This document shows positions 23,829 to 31,342 of a stretch of DNA of 48,817 nt, piece after piece. The notes under the pieces are model-generated. The model was not told where the DNA came from. It worked only from the letters and a program-made list of their open reading frames with translations, and made no database searches. Both the position numbers and the translations under genes were made by a program. This DNA is from Candidatus Zipacnadum vermilionense (GTDB taxonomy: Bacteria; Armatimonadota; Zipacnadia; Zipacnadales; Zipacnadaceae): positions 1 to 48,817 of the forward strand of contig JALGSV010000026.1 in the NCBI GenBank assembly GCA_029821755.1, given 5' to 3'. Numbering within the stretch: the first letter of the stretch is position 1; each line of letters opens with the position of its first letter.

Positions 23829-25202
23829 CTACGGTTGGCACCCCTGCATGGCCCTGTGGACTTGCTCCAGCAGCGTCTGGCCGATGTCCTCGCAGGCTTC
23901 CTCGGTCTTGCCCTCCCAGCGCATGACTAGCTCGGCGCCGGTGTTGGAGGCGCGGATGAGCGCCCAGCCCTCCGGGAATTGCATGCGCGCCCCGTCCTTC
24001 TCCACCATCGGGTAGTCGCCACGGAAGTGGTCTGCTACCTGCTCGGCTACCTGGAACTTGGTCTCGTCGGGGCATTTCAGCCGCGCCTCGGGGGCGGTGT
24101 AGTAGAGCGGGAGGGAGTCCACCGCTTGGCGGAGCGTCTCGCCGGAGGCGGCCACTGACTCTATCAAACGCGCGGCGGCGAAGGCGGCATCATCGTACTT
24201 GAGGTACCTGTTCCCGAAGTAGCAGTGGCCGCTGGTCTCGAAGCCCAGGGGAGCGCCGGCCTCGGCCATGCCCGCGAGGATGTAAGGGTAGCCGCAGGCG
24301 GTCATCTTCACCTGACCGCCACGGGCCTCGATGTCGTCAATCAGCGCTTGCGAGCAGCGGACCTCGGTGACGATGGTGGCGGGGCCGTGGCGGAGAATCT
24401 CCCGGCAGAGCGGGGTGACGTACCGGTCAGGATAGATCATCTCACCGTCGTGGGCGACCACGGCAATGCGGTCGCCGTCGGCGTCAATGGCTATCCCCAG
24501 GTCAGCGCCAGTCTCCTGCACCTGCGCGGCACATTGGGCGATGCCCTCGGGCGTCAGCGGGTCGGGACCGCGTCCGGGGAAGCTGCCGTCGGGCTCCTCA
24601 AACAGGGGCGTGACCCGGCAGCCCAGGTACGTCAGCAGTCGCTTGGCATTGAAGGTGCCGCAGCCGTTGCCCAGGTCGAGGATCACTTTCAAGCCCCGAG
24701 CGCAATCGCGCTCCAGTTGGTTCTCTGCGGCGGCGAAGTAGTCGGGCCAGATGTCGCGCTGCTCACAGGAGCCCGCGCCGGAGAGGAAGTCCCCGGCCAG
24801 GGCCTCGTCGCCCAGGGCCTGCAGGTCGTCGCCGAAGAAGGGGCCGGAGCCGCGGCGCACCTTGAGACCATTGAACTCGGGCGGCTTGTGGGAGGCGGTC
24901 ACGCCCAGACCGCCGTCGGCCTGGTAGTTGTCGATGGCGAAATAGACAACCGGGGTGGGGCACTGACCGATGTCGATCACCTCGCAGCCGCAGGCCTGCA
25001 GGCCCTCGGCGACAGCGGCGGCGAGGTCGGCGGAGGTGGTGCGCAGGTCCCGGCCGAGAACCAACTTCACCGGCCGACCCAGATCGCGACTGAGGCGGGA
25101 GCCATAGGCACGGGCGATCTGGCGGACCACGGGAGGCGTGATCTGCGTCTCCACCTCGCCTCGGATGTCATAGGCACGGAAGATGTCGGGAGATATCTGC
25201 AT
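23829..25202 (-). CDS. Phosphomannomutase/phosphoglucomutase (AlgC/ManB type)
   Basis: 457 residues, ATG 25202 with AAAGGG 8 bases upstream. All four alpha-D-phosphohexomutase domains are present. The phosphoserine loop is TASHKP (Ser104; the usual form is TASHNP). The metal loop is DADGDR (240-245). The sugar-binding loop is FETSGH (the usual form is GEMSGH), and a C-terminal phosphate-binding region is present. The enzyme interconverts mannose- or glucose-6-phosphate and 1-phosphate, feeding nucleotide-sugar synthesis. The Lys in the serine loop is a variant worth noting, but the catalytic Ser and metal Asp residues are kept. The stop codon TAG lies in the tip of a GTAGGGGCGG repeat remnant (23821-23833). 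Confidence 0.9.
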   Translation of the reverse strand: MQISPDIFRAYDIRGEVETQITPPVVRQIARAYGSRLSRDLGRPVKLVLGRDLRTTSADLAAAVAEGLQACGCEVIDIGQCPTPVVYFAIDNYQADGGLGVTASHKPPEFNGLKVRRGSGPFFGDDLQALGDEALAGDFLSGAGSCEQRDIWPDYFAAAENQLERDCARGLKVILDLGNGCGTFNAKRLLTYLGCRVTPLFEEPDGSFPGRGPDPLTPEGIAQCAAQVQETGADLGIAIDADGDRIAVVAHDGEMIYPDRYVTPLCREILRHGPATIVTEVRCSQALIDDIEARGGQVKMTACGYPYILAGMAEAGAPLGFETSGHCYFGNRYLKYDDAAFAAARLIESVAASGETLRQAVDSLPLYYTAPEARLKCPDETKFQVAEQVADHFRGDYPMVEKDGARMQFPEGWALIRASNTGAELVMRWEGKTEEACEDIGQTLLEQVHRAMQGCQP

Positions 25203-25532
25203 GTAGCTGCCCTTTGGGAAGAGATGCGATAGGGAAGGACGGCAGGCGCGTCAGGGAAGTTCGCTGCTCAGGGAGGGGGCACCTGCCGGGTGAGGGGGAA
25301 ACAGCAGGGGAATCAGGCTACTATCCCATGCCTGTCCACATGGGCACCGCCGGTCGCTGAGCCTCACTCTCGACCCTGCGCCTGGCAGGAGAGGGGAAGA
25401 CAAAGCGGCCTGGGATGTGGGAGATCCGCCCTGGTTTGTAGGCACAGCGCAACCCGCGAGGATCAGTAAGCAGGGGGCCAGGAGGCAACGGGGACGAACA
25501 CAGTTCGCACAGGGCGAAGAGTGTCCGTCCCT
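25203..25532. other. 330-base gene-free gap with one degenerate family A repeat
   Basis: Between the NlpC/P60 gene and the phosphomannomutase gene. A decayed family A copy lies at about 25361-25400 (GAGCCTCACTCTCGACCCTG and GGCAGGAGAGGGGAAG). No tRNA-like fold, coding frame with family motifs or clear promoter was recognised in the rest. Confidence 0.5.
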
Positions 25533-27230
25533 CTAGTGCATGCGGCGGGAGCCTACGTAGCGGGAGGCGTAGTAGGACTCGTCCAAGCCGGTGATCTTGA
25601 CGCCGCTACCCGGGTTGGCGGCGTGGATGAAGCGGCCTCCACCGATGTAGATGCCGACGTGCGAGATGCCGGAGCGGTAGGTGTTCTTGAAGAAGACCAC
25701 GTCGCCGGGCTCGATTGCGTCGCGGCTAACCGGGCGGCCCTGGCGGAACTGGCCGGTGGAGGTCCGCGCGGAGGAGATGCCGTGGCGGCCCATGACGTAT
25801 TGCACCAGGCCAGAACAGTCGAAGCCTCCCGGGCTTTCACCGCCGCGGACGTAGGACTGACCCAGGTACCTCATGGCGGTATGAACGATCTGGCGGCCGG
25901 CCTCGTTGCCGCCGGTGGAGGTGGAGGTCAGGCTGGGCGCGGAGGAACCGGCGGAGCCGCGCGCCATGCGCTCGCCCCGAGTGTCGATCAGCCAGGAGCC
26001 GACCCAACCGATCTCGTGGTTGTCCATGGCGACCTTGTACCAGTCACCCTTCAGGCCAACGATGATCACCTGGGTGGAGAGCACCAGAGTGCCCACGCGC
26101 GGATAGTTCTGGCCCGGACCGCTGCGCAGGTTGATGGACGGCCGGGCCACCCAGCCGATCTTGACCTCTTCCTGCTGGCCCTCGATGGTGCGGATGAACT
26201 CGGTTCCGGGCGGGGAGAAATCTATAACCCAGCCGGCAATCCAACCGACCTGGCCGTTTGCGGTCTTGATCTTGCACCACTGGTTGTCCATAGCGGTGAC
26301 GGTAACCTTGGTGCCTTTGGAGAGCTGGAACTTGACGTTGCGGTCCTGGCCAGGGCCCTCGCGGATGTTGCACGAGTCCTCGTCAATCCAGGCGGTAAGG
26401 GTGCGGAAGCGGCTCTTGCCGGGATCGGGAAAACCGGCCGGAGCCGGGGGGACAGCGGTGGCGCTGTTGGGCGGTTTGAGGTAGGCGCGGGCGATCCAGC
26501 CAGCGGCGCCGTTGTTGACCCTGACCTTGGCCCAGCTAGGCTGGCGCTCCAGGACCCAGACGGTCTGGCCCTCGCGGAGGCGGGCGATGATGTCATACTT
26601 GGTTCCAGGGCCCCGGCGGAGGTTGACAATCTCACCGTCAACGAAGGCCTTAGCCGGGTCGGGGGCCTCGTCGGCCAGGCGGCGGCCGGTGGCGGCGTCG
26701 CTGGTGACGACACTGTCGGAGAGCCAGCCGGCGCCACCGGGCGTCTTGCAGCGCAGCCAACTGCCTCGGCGCTCGAGGACATAGAGCTTGGTGCCGCGCT
26801 TGAGGGTTCCGTAGCGGTCATACCCCAAACCAGGGCCGCTGCGGACGTTGGCGTTGCTGACGGAGACCCAGACCGGCGGGTGCGGGTCGTTGGAGGAGGC
26901 AGAGGACTCGCCGGCTAGTATGCGGCCCTTGGCGGCAGAGAACTGGAGGAGGTCCTCGCGGACCCAGCCCCACTTGCCGCAGGCGGCCTTGCCGCCGGCC
27001 CAGCCGTTCGCGAACTTGGTGGCGAAGAACTTCTCGCCCTTGGAAATCTGGGTGACGACAGCAGAGGTGGTGGAGGGGGACTTGCGGACGTTGACGGTGG
27101 CAGGAATGACCCACGCCGTGCGAGTGACCGCCCACACGTCAGATACCATCAATCCCAGACATAAGATTAGCAGGACACCGAGCCCCCTACGGTGCCCCAG
27201 CGTCCGACACGCCCCGATTTCCCTCTGCAT
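25533..27230 (-). CDS. Secreted NlpC/P60 cell-wall hydrolase with five SH3b domains
   Basis: 565 residues from ATG 27230. The start is fixed by the promoter 9 bases upstream and by the signal peptide (GLGVLLILCLGLMVSDVWA). Five bacterial SH3 domains follow, each starting with a pattern like VNVRKSP, ANVRSGPG, VNLRRGPG, CNIREGPG or INLRSGPG; these usually bind peptidoglycan. The C-terminal NlpC/P60 domain has the catalytic Cys in GGFDCSGLVQY, His in ISHVGIYIGGG and the third polar residue in FIHAANPG. The enzyme cuts gamma-D-Glu-diaminopimelate bonds in stem peptides. Five SH3b repeats is more than the usual one to three. It is monocistronic. Confidence 0.93.
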   Translation of the reverse strand: MQREIGACRTLGHRRGLGVLLILCLGLMVSDVWAVTRTAWVIPATVNVRKSPSTTSAVVTQISKGEKFFATKFANGWAGGKAACGKWGWVREDLLQFSAAKGRILAGESSASSNDPHPPVWVSVSNANVRSGPGLGYDRYGTLKRGTKLYVLERRGSWLRCKTPGGAGWLSDSVVTSDAATGRRLADEAPDPAKAFVDGEIVNLRRGPGTKYDIIARLREGQTVWVLERQPSWAKVRVNNGAAGWIARAYLKPPNSATAVPPAPAGFPDPGKSRFRTLTAWIDEDSCNIREGPGQDRNVKFQLSKGTKVTVTAMDNQWCKIKTANGQVGWIAGWVIDFSPPGTEFIRTIEGQQEEVKIGWVARPSINLRSGPGQNYPRVGTLVLSTQVIIVGLKGDWYKVAMDNHEIGWVGSWLIDTRGERMARGSAGSSAPSLTSTSTGGNEAGRQIVHTAMRYLGQSYVRGGESPGGFDCSGLVQYVMGRHGISSARTSTGQFRQGRPVSRDAIEPGDVVFFKNTYRSGISHVGIYIGGGRFIHAANPGSGVKITGLDESYYASRYVGSRRMH

Positions 27231-27239
27231 AGTAGGAGA

Positions 27240-27269
27240 ATTATAGGCAAGGCGGGCAGGCGAAGTCAA
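27240..27269 (-). promoter_or_regulatory. Promoter of the NlpC/P60 gene, leaderless layout
   Basis: Minus strand: -35 TTGACT (27269-27264), 18-base spacer, -10 TATAAT (27245-27240), then 9 bases (TCTCCTACT) to ATG 27230. No Shine-Dalgarno sequence is possible in the gap. Same layout as the CapA-like gene. Confidence 0.7.
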
Positions 27270-27373
27270 GCCAGGAGGCTTTGAGCAGGAGGATGGATGT
27301 TGCATGAGTGAGGAGGGGCCGGCCTCCTGCGGTCGCAGACGACCGCAAGTCGACGCGGCCCCTCCGCGAGGCC

Positions 27374-28603
27374 CTACGCGCTCCCTCTCCCACCCCTTCT
27401 CCACAGCACCAGCACCACCACCAGCAGGGGCAGCCAGAGGAAGGCGGTCACCGCTAGCCAACCCAGGGCCGCGCCCAGGTGGCCCCGGGCGCTGCTCAGG
27501 AACTTGAGCGGCGTGGTCTTCTCGGTCAAGGTCAGTTCCAGGAAGGACAGGTGCGTCTGCTCGCTCAACTGCGATAAGCTGCCCTTGGAGGCCTGGTTGC
27601 GAGCGCGCAAGTCCTGGATCTGTTCGTGCAGCATGCGCTTTGTCCGCGGGTCCTTCTCCGCCTCGTACTTGCGGACCAACTCGTCCTCGGTGGCGCCCAG
27701 ATCCCGGATCTCGGCGCCCTGGGCGCGGTACTCGCGAGTGGCATCCTCCGTCTCGGTCTTGAGGAGCTTGACCTCGCCGAGATCGCGCAGTTGGGCAACG
27801 ACGCCCTTGAGCTTGTCAGTGGGGACACGGGCACCCAGATGGGCCTCGCGCCGACCGCCCTTCTCCAGGCGCAGGTCATCCTGCTCGATGAAGCCCTTGG
27901 CCTCCTCGATGATGGACTTGGACCGATCGTAGGCCTCCTGTACGTCGCGAACCAGCAAGCTCAGGAGGGTGTGCACGATCTTCTGGCGATCCGAGCTGGT
28001 GTCGTACCAGGGCCTCTCCGGCCCGGCCTCTGCGGGGGGAGGGTAGCGGAGCGTGGGGGGCGGAGGGGGAACCGGGGTCAGGCGGGCCCCCAGTGCCTTG
28101 GTGTGATGGTCGGCGCTCTGGCTGCCGGCGGTGCGCTCTTCGCCTGCCCCCGGGGGCGCGGCGGCGGGCTTGCCGCCGCTCCTAACGACCGTGCCGGCCG
28201 TGGGAGCGGCCGTCGAGCCTTGCGCCGGCGGGGAAGCAGGGAGAGCTTGGCCGGCGAACTCTCCCCCGGCCGCGGGACCATCGCGAGGTCCGGAGGCGCG
28301 CTCGTATGCGGCACCGGTTGAGGGTGCCATCATGGCCCGCTTCGCCGGCATCAGATTGGGCAGGAGGGTGGTCAGGCCAACAAAGCTGATGACTAACCCC
28401 GCCGCGGCCGCCAGGACCAGCGGCTTCCAGTTGGTCCGGCGCTGGGCTGCGGTGCTGCGCATCGCTTGGCGCGTGCGGCTATCCAGGTCACGAATAGCGA
28501 TTAGGCAGCGCTCCTCCAGGTCGGCCGGGGACTCCTCCTCCGGCATGCGAGCCAGTACTTCCTCAAGAGGCGAATCGAAGGGTTCCGTTGCTTCCGGGCG
28601 CAT
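27374..28603 (-). CDS. DUF4349 membrane protein, probable partner of the ECF sigma factor
   Basis: 409 residues from ATG 28603 (AAAGGAG 10 bases upstream; a GTG at 28612 is possible). The N-terminal 65 residues are cytosolic and acidic, then comes one membrane span (WKPLVLAAAAGLVISFVGL), a long Pro/Ala-rich linker, a DUF4349 domain with coiled coil (about 215-375; VQEAYDRSKSIIEEAKGF, RVPTDKLKGVVAQLRDLGEV) and a final membrane span. The start overlaps the end of the ECF sigma gene by 41 bases, so the two are translated together. In such pairs the second gene usually encodes the anti-sigma factor; there is no zinc-finger anti-sigma motif here, so that role is inferred from position and topology. 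DUF4349 proteins are lipoprotein or membrane proteins of unknown function. Confidence 0.78.
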   Translation of the reverse strand: MRPEATEPFDSPLEEVLARMPEEESPADLEERCLIAIRDLDSRTRQAMRSTAAQRRTNWKPLVLAAAAGLVISFVGLTTLLPNLMPAKRAMMAPSTGAAYERASGPRDGPAAGGEFAGQALPASPPAQGSTAAPTAGTVVRSGGKPAAAPPGAGEERTAGSQSADHHTKALGARLTPVPPPPPTLRYPPPAEAGPERPWYDTSSDRQKIVHTLLSLLVRDVQEAYDRSKSIIEEAKGFIEQDDLRLEKGGRREAHLGARVPTDKLKGVVAQLRDLGEVKLLKTETEDATREYRAQGAEIRDLGATEDELVRKYEAEKDPRTKRMLHEQIQDLRARNQASKGSLSQLSEQTHLSFLELTLTEKTTPLKFLSSARGHLGAALGWLAVTAFLWLPLLVVVLVLWRRGGRGSA

Positions 28604-29159
28604 CTCCCGCACTCTCCTTTCCCAGCGTCGGCTGCAGGAGGATCCACAGGCGGCGGAGGCCCTCGTGCAGGCGCCAGCGGATGGTGCCCGCCTCCACGCC
28701 CTCGCTCTGCGCGATCTCCACCGCGGAGACGCCGAGGAAGTAGCGTAGGGCCACTACCTGGCGGTAGGCCTCCGGTAGGCGACGGACCGCGGCGCAGACG
28801 AGGTCGCTGCGCCCGTGAAGAATCGCCAGTTCCTCAGCCGTGGGTTCCGGGTCCGGGAGGTCCTCTAGAGCCATCTCGTCGACGGGCTCCTCCCGGTGGT
28901 GCTGCCGGCTCCACCAGTTGCGGTTTATGTTGAGGGCCACCCCGTAGAGCCAGACCTCCGGCCGCGACCGCCCCTGATAGGAGGCGGCCGACTTCCAGGC
29001 CTGCTCGAAGGTGTCCTGGGTCAGGTCAGCGGCGACCTCGGCATTGGGGGACAGGCGCAGGTGCAGGTTGTAGATGCGCTGGTACTGCGCCCGGACCAGG
29101 TCTTCCCAGGTGGCGAGATCGCGCTGGCCCAACCGAACTGTTTCAGCGCTGGTGGCCAA
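28563..29159 (-). CDS. ECF-type RNA polymerase sigma factor
   Basis: 198 residues from TTG 29159, which has GAGGTGA 5 bases upstream; a GTG at 29168 is the alternative. Region 2: LVRAQYQRIYNLHLRLSPNAEVAADLTQDTFEQAWKSA (split at about residues 16-53) with the DLTQDTF core, then EVWLYGVALNINRNWWSR. Region 4: LPEAYRQVVALRYFLGVSAVEIAQSEGVEAGTIRWRLHEGLRRL (split at about 130-173), a helix-turn-helix for -35 recognition. It probably directs transcription of an envelope-linked regulon, because the co-translated DUF4349 gene encodes a membrane protein. No -35 AAC-type autoregulatory motif was identified upstream. Confidence 0.9.
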   Translation of the reverse strand: MATSAETVRLGQRDLATWEDLVRAQYQRIYNLHLRLSPNAEVAADLTQDTFEQAWKSAASYQGRSRPEVWLYGVALNINRNWWSRQHHREEPVDEMALEDLPDPEPTAEELAILHGRSDLVCAAVRRLPEAYRQVVALRYFLGVSAVEIAQSEGVEAGTIRWRLHEGLRRLWILLQPTLGKESAGDAPGSNGTLRFAS

Positions 29160-29261
29160 GGCCCTCACCTCGACTTTCTGCCCGCGGGCGAAGGTTGCAG
29201 CGACGTCGGGAAGTGAGTGGCAGGGAGAGCAGCAAACGTTGGGAGGAAAGAGGTGGAACGT

Positions 29262-29301
29262 GGAAAACGGCAACGGCAGGGGACGTAGTCCCCTGCCGTT
29301 G
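29262..29301 (-). terminator. Rho-independent terminator of the prepilin-like gene
   Basis: Perfect 14-bp stem CAACGGCAGGGGAC / GTCCCCTGCCGTTG with a 3-base loop, followed on the minus strand by CCGTTTTCC. It lies 34 bases after the stop of the prepilin-like gene. Confidence 0.85.
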
Positions 29302-29335
29302 AGTCTGTCTTGGGGCCTGCCTTCGAGCCGGTCGT

Positions 29336-30040
29336 CTAGTAGTCGGTCGGCCAGTCGGAACCGAACTCGCAATGGCCAGGTACGTGGTCCTCATAGCCGG
29401 TGTAGCCGGGGGGGGGACAGGTGGCGCTGGTGAGCGCCGCAAAGGGGCCGGAGTCGGCCTTGTACCACTTAACGTGGCCGTCGACGAAGACGAAGTTCTT
29501 GCCGCCGTTGTGCGGCATCTTCTCGGTGTCGTCGGGGTACTTCTCGCCGTTGCCCATCTGGTAGAAGGACTCCATGGCGGCGTCCGACCAATAGCCGACG
29601 GGGAAATAGCCCTTCTCGGTGAGCAGTACGGTGGAACAGGGGGCCGGGAATTGCTCGGTGCCGGCGCCGGACACATACCGTGGCAAGGCATAGCCGCGGA
29701 TGCCGGCATCCTGGTTCATGCAGTTGTCGGGGCAGACCAGGATTTGCTGGTTCTTGGTGTAGGGTTCAATGGCGGTGTCCCAGGTAATGCAGTCAGTCTC
29801 CGGCGAGGGCTTGGCCGCTTGGTTGGCGGTGTCCACCCATTGCGGAAGGATCTGGTCGTAGTCCATGGCGTAGGAAATCATGGCCAGACCCAACTGCTTG
29901 AGGTTGGACATGCAGTGGGTTTGGCGCGCCTTAGCTTTGGCGCGGGCAAAGACGGGGAAGAGAATGGCAGCCAGGATAGCGATGATAGCTATCACGACCA
30001 GCAGCTCGATCAGGGTGAAACCACGGCGGGAGGTGAACAT
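29336..30040 (-). CDS. Prepilin-type protein with H-X9-DG domain
   Basis: 234 residues from ATG 30040, preceded by AGGGGG. Class III signal sequence: short basic MFTSRRG, cleavage after Gly, then [20 protein letters not shown], the standard prepilin N-methylation and assembly helix. The C-terminal part has [12 protein letters not shown] followed by HVKWY, exactly the H-X9-DG motif of the TIGR04294 family. Six or more cysteines suggest disulfides outside the cell. Such proteins occur in tens to hundreds of copies in Planctomycetota, Verrucomicrobiota, Lentisphaerota and Armatimonadota, usually as isolated genes, as here. It probably forms a pseudopilin-like structure; the partner secretion system is not in this window. 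Confidence 0.92.
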   Translation of the reverse strand: MFTSRRGFTLIELLVVIAIIAILAAILFPVFARAKAKARQTHCMSNLKQLGLAMISYAMDYDQILPQWVDTANQAAKPSPETDCITWDTAIEPYTKNQQILVCPDNCMNQDAGIRGYALPRYVSGAGTEQFPAPCSTVLLTEKGYFPVGYWSDAAMESFYQMGNGEKYPDDTEKMPHNGGKNFVFVDGHVKWYKADSGPFAALTSATCPPPGYTGYEDHVPGHCEFGSDWPTDY

Positions 30041-30115
30041 GCCAACAACCCCCTGTGTGAGAGATCGCATATGAATCGGTTCGCAGAGCTTGGTAGGTAA
30101 ACAATCCTCGCTTAA

Positions 30116-30145
30116 ACAGGTTCCCTTTTGGCAAGGGAAATCCCT
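30116..30145 (-). other. Hairpin in the leader of the prepilin-like gene
   Basis: CAGG-TTCCCTT...AAGGGAA-(ATC)-CCTG, in an unusually A/T-rich 150-base leader. It could be a regulatory leader structure; no known riboswitch consensus was recognised. Confidence 0.4.
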
Positions 30146-30245
30146 GCTATGGGTAAGGTGATTGACGAATGTTTCTGGTTTAGACAATTCTGCCCGGAGG
30201 AGGGGCGATCTGGGCGGCGACCCAGGTCCCGAAGGGCCGGGTCAG

Positions 30246-30274
30246 TTGCGTCGGGGCGGGGGTTGTGTTATACT
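30246..30274 (+). promoter_or_regulatory. Promoter of the rpmH operon
   Basis: -35 TTGCGT (30246-30251), 17-base spacer, -10 TATACT (30269-30274). The predicted start is near 30281, giving a leader of about 205 bases before rpmH. Confidence 0.65.
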
Positions 30275-30286
30275 ACGCCGCACATG

Positions 30287-30340
30287 GGAGATGCCCTGAG
30301 CTACGCCCGCGTGGTTCACGGCGTCTCCTAATCTTTTCTT
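30287..30340 (+). promoter_or_regulatory. Terminator-like hairpin at the head of the rpmH leader (possible attenuator)
   Basis: GGAGATGCC (30287-30295) pairs with GGCGTCTCC (30320-30328), directly followed by TAATCTTTTCTT. It lies within about 10 bases of the predicted transcription start, so it could terminate a short RNA of about 55 nt or act as an attenuator. Confidence 0.5.
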
Positions 30341-30386
30341 GCATGGAATCTGCCCGTATTCCACTCGGAGGCGCTGTCGCGGACAT

Positions 30387-30440
30387 GCCTGCCTGTTGCG
30401 CGTGGGCTAGTAAAGAGCTTGCGCCACGCGAGACGCAGGC
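30387..30440 (+). other. Second structured element in the rpmH leader
   Basis: GCCTGC / GCAGGC outer stem and CGCGTGG / CCACGCG inner stem separated by an internal loop, about 50 bases before rpmH. It may be the competing fold to the upstream hairpin or a site for autogenous control. No named RNA family was recognised. Confidence 0.4.
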
Positions 30441-30488
30441 TGGGAAGCCCGCGCTAATGGCGGCACACCGAGTTAACTGGTGATCGTA

Positions 30489-30626
30489 GTGAAGAAGGGT
30501 ACCTATCAGCCCAAACGCATCTCACGCAAGCGCAAGCATGGCTTTCGGGCCCGCATGGCCAGCAAGGCCGGGCGGCGGATCATCTCCTCGCGGCGCCGCC
30601 AGGGCCGGATGGTGCTGGCCAAGTAG
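30489..30626 (+). CDS. rpmH: Ribosomal protein L34
   Basis: 45 residues, basic: [19 protein letters not shown] then [20 protein letters not shown] and MVLAK. This is the full L34 pattern (TYQPKxxxRxxxHGFRxRM...GRxxxxxRRxxGRxxLxx). The GTG at 30489 is chosen because L34 proteins begin at M-K; a GTG at 30480 would add MIV. GGTGA lies just upstream. It is the first gene of the L34-RNase P-YidD-YidC-Jag block conserved across bacteria. dnaA, which usually lies upstream, is not here; the prepilin-like gene is. Confidence 0.95.
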   Translation: MKKGTYQPKRISRKRKHGFRARMASKAGRRIISSRRRQGRMVLAK

Positions 30627-30659
30627 GATGGGGTAGCTTAGACTACGAGGCGGTCTGCC

Positions 30660-31001
30660 GTGCGCTCCTGGTATCCCCTGCGTAAGCGACGTGACTTCGA
30701 ACGGCTCTACCGTGAGGGAGTGCGCTTCCGCAGCCCCTTGCTTACCCTGGTGACCCGTACGGAACCGCAGCCGGGCGACTGGCGAGCGGCGGCTATCTGC
30801 AGCAAGAAGGTGGGTGGCGCGGTGGTGCGCAACCTGCTCAAGCGGCGACTGCGGAACCTGCTGGATCAGGTGGCCTGGCGGGAAGGGTTGTCCGGAGACC
30901 TCGCGCTGATCTGCAAGCCGGAGGCCGCCCGAGCGAGCTTCTTGGAGATGCAGCGCCACGTGCAGCGGCTGGTGGCGCGAGCCGGACTGGAGGAGGCGTA
31001 A
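30660..31001 (+). CDS. rnpA: Ribonuclease P protein component
   Basis: 113 residues from GTG 30660, 33 bases after rpmH. It has the typical RnpA layout: [15 protein letters not shown] at the N-terminus, [20 protein letters not shown] (about 46-65), which is the RNR signature that binds the catalytic RNA, and a short C-terminal helix. It works with the RNase P RNA to trim the 5' ends of pre-tRNAs. The last codon is 4 bases before the yidD start, so translation is coupled. Confidence 0.95.
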   Translation: MRSWYPLRKRRDFERLYREGVRFRSPLLTLVTRTEPQPGDWRAAAICSKKVGGAVVRNLLKRRLRNLLDQVAWREGLSGDLALICKPEAARASFLEMQRHVQRLVARAGLEEA

Positions 31002-31005
31002 GGCG

Positions 31006-31263
31006 GTGAGGCTGATAGCGGCGGGGCTGGCGGGTCTGATTCGGCTCTACCAGCGGACGCTATCGCGCCTGCTCCCGGGGGTGTGTCGGTTCCAGCCGAC
31101 CTGCTCGGAGTATGCGGTGGAGGCCCTGCGCCGGCATGGCCTGTGGCGGGGTGGTTGGCTGGCGTTGCGGAGGTTGGGGCGCTGCCATCCGTGGCATCCG
31201 GGAGGATATGATCCGGTGCCGAAGGGTTTACCCCGTGGCGCTGCGCACCACGACCCTCCCTAG
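31006..31263 (+). CDS. yidD: Membrane protein insertion efficiency factor YidD
   Basis: 85 residues from GTG 31006. Signature: [19 protein letters not shown], then [16 protein letters not shown] and [15 protein letters not shown]. The three cysteines and the CHP-GYDPVP ending are diagnostic. YidD assists YidC/Sec in inserting inner-membrane proteins. It lies between rnpA and yidC, its usual place. Confidence 0.95.
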   Translation: MRLIAAGLAGLIRLYQRTLSRLLPGVCRFQPTCSEYAVEALRRHGLWRGGWLALRRLGRCHPWHPGGYDPVPKGLPRGAAHHDPP

Positions 31264-31342
31264 GGTAGTATAAGATGGGAATCGAGTGCGGAGAGCAGCG
31301 GGTAGGGACCCCGGCCTCCAGTAACGACCAAAGGACATCTAG

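Noticed and set aside
30100-30480. Chromosomal replication origin upstream of rpmH
   Set aside because: No TTATCCACA-like boxes were found, and dnaA/dnaN are absent; the region is explained by leaders and a promoter.
30281-30488. rpmH leader as 4.5S RNA, tmRNA or RNase P RNA
   Set aside because: The conserved core sequences of these RNAs are not present; only generic stems are seen.
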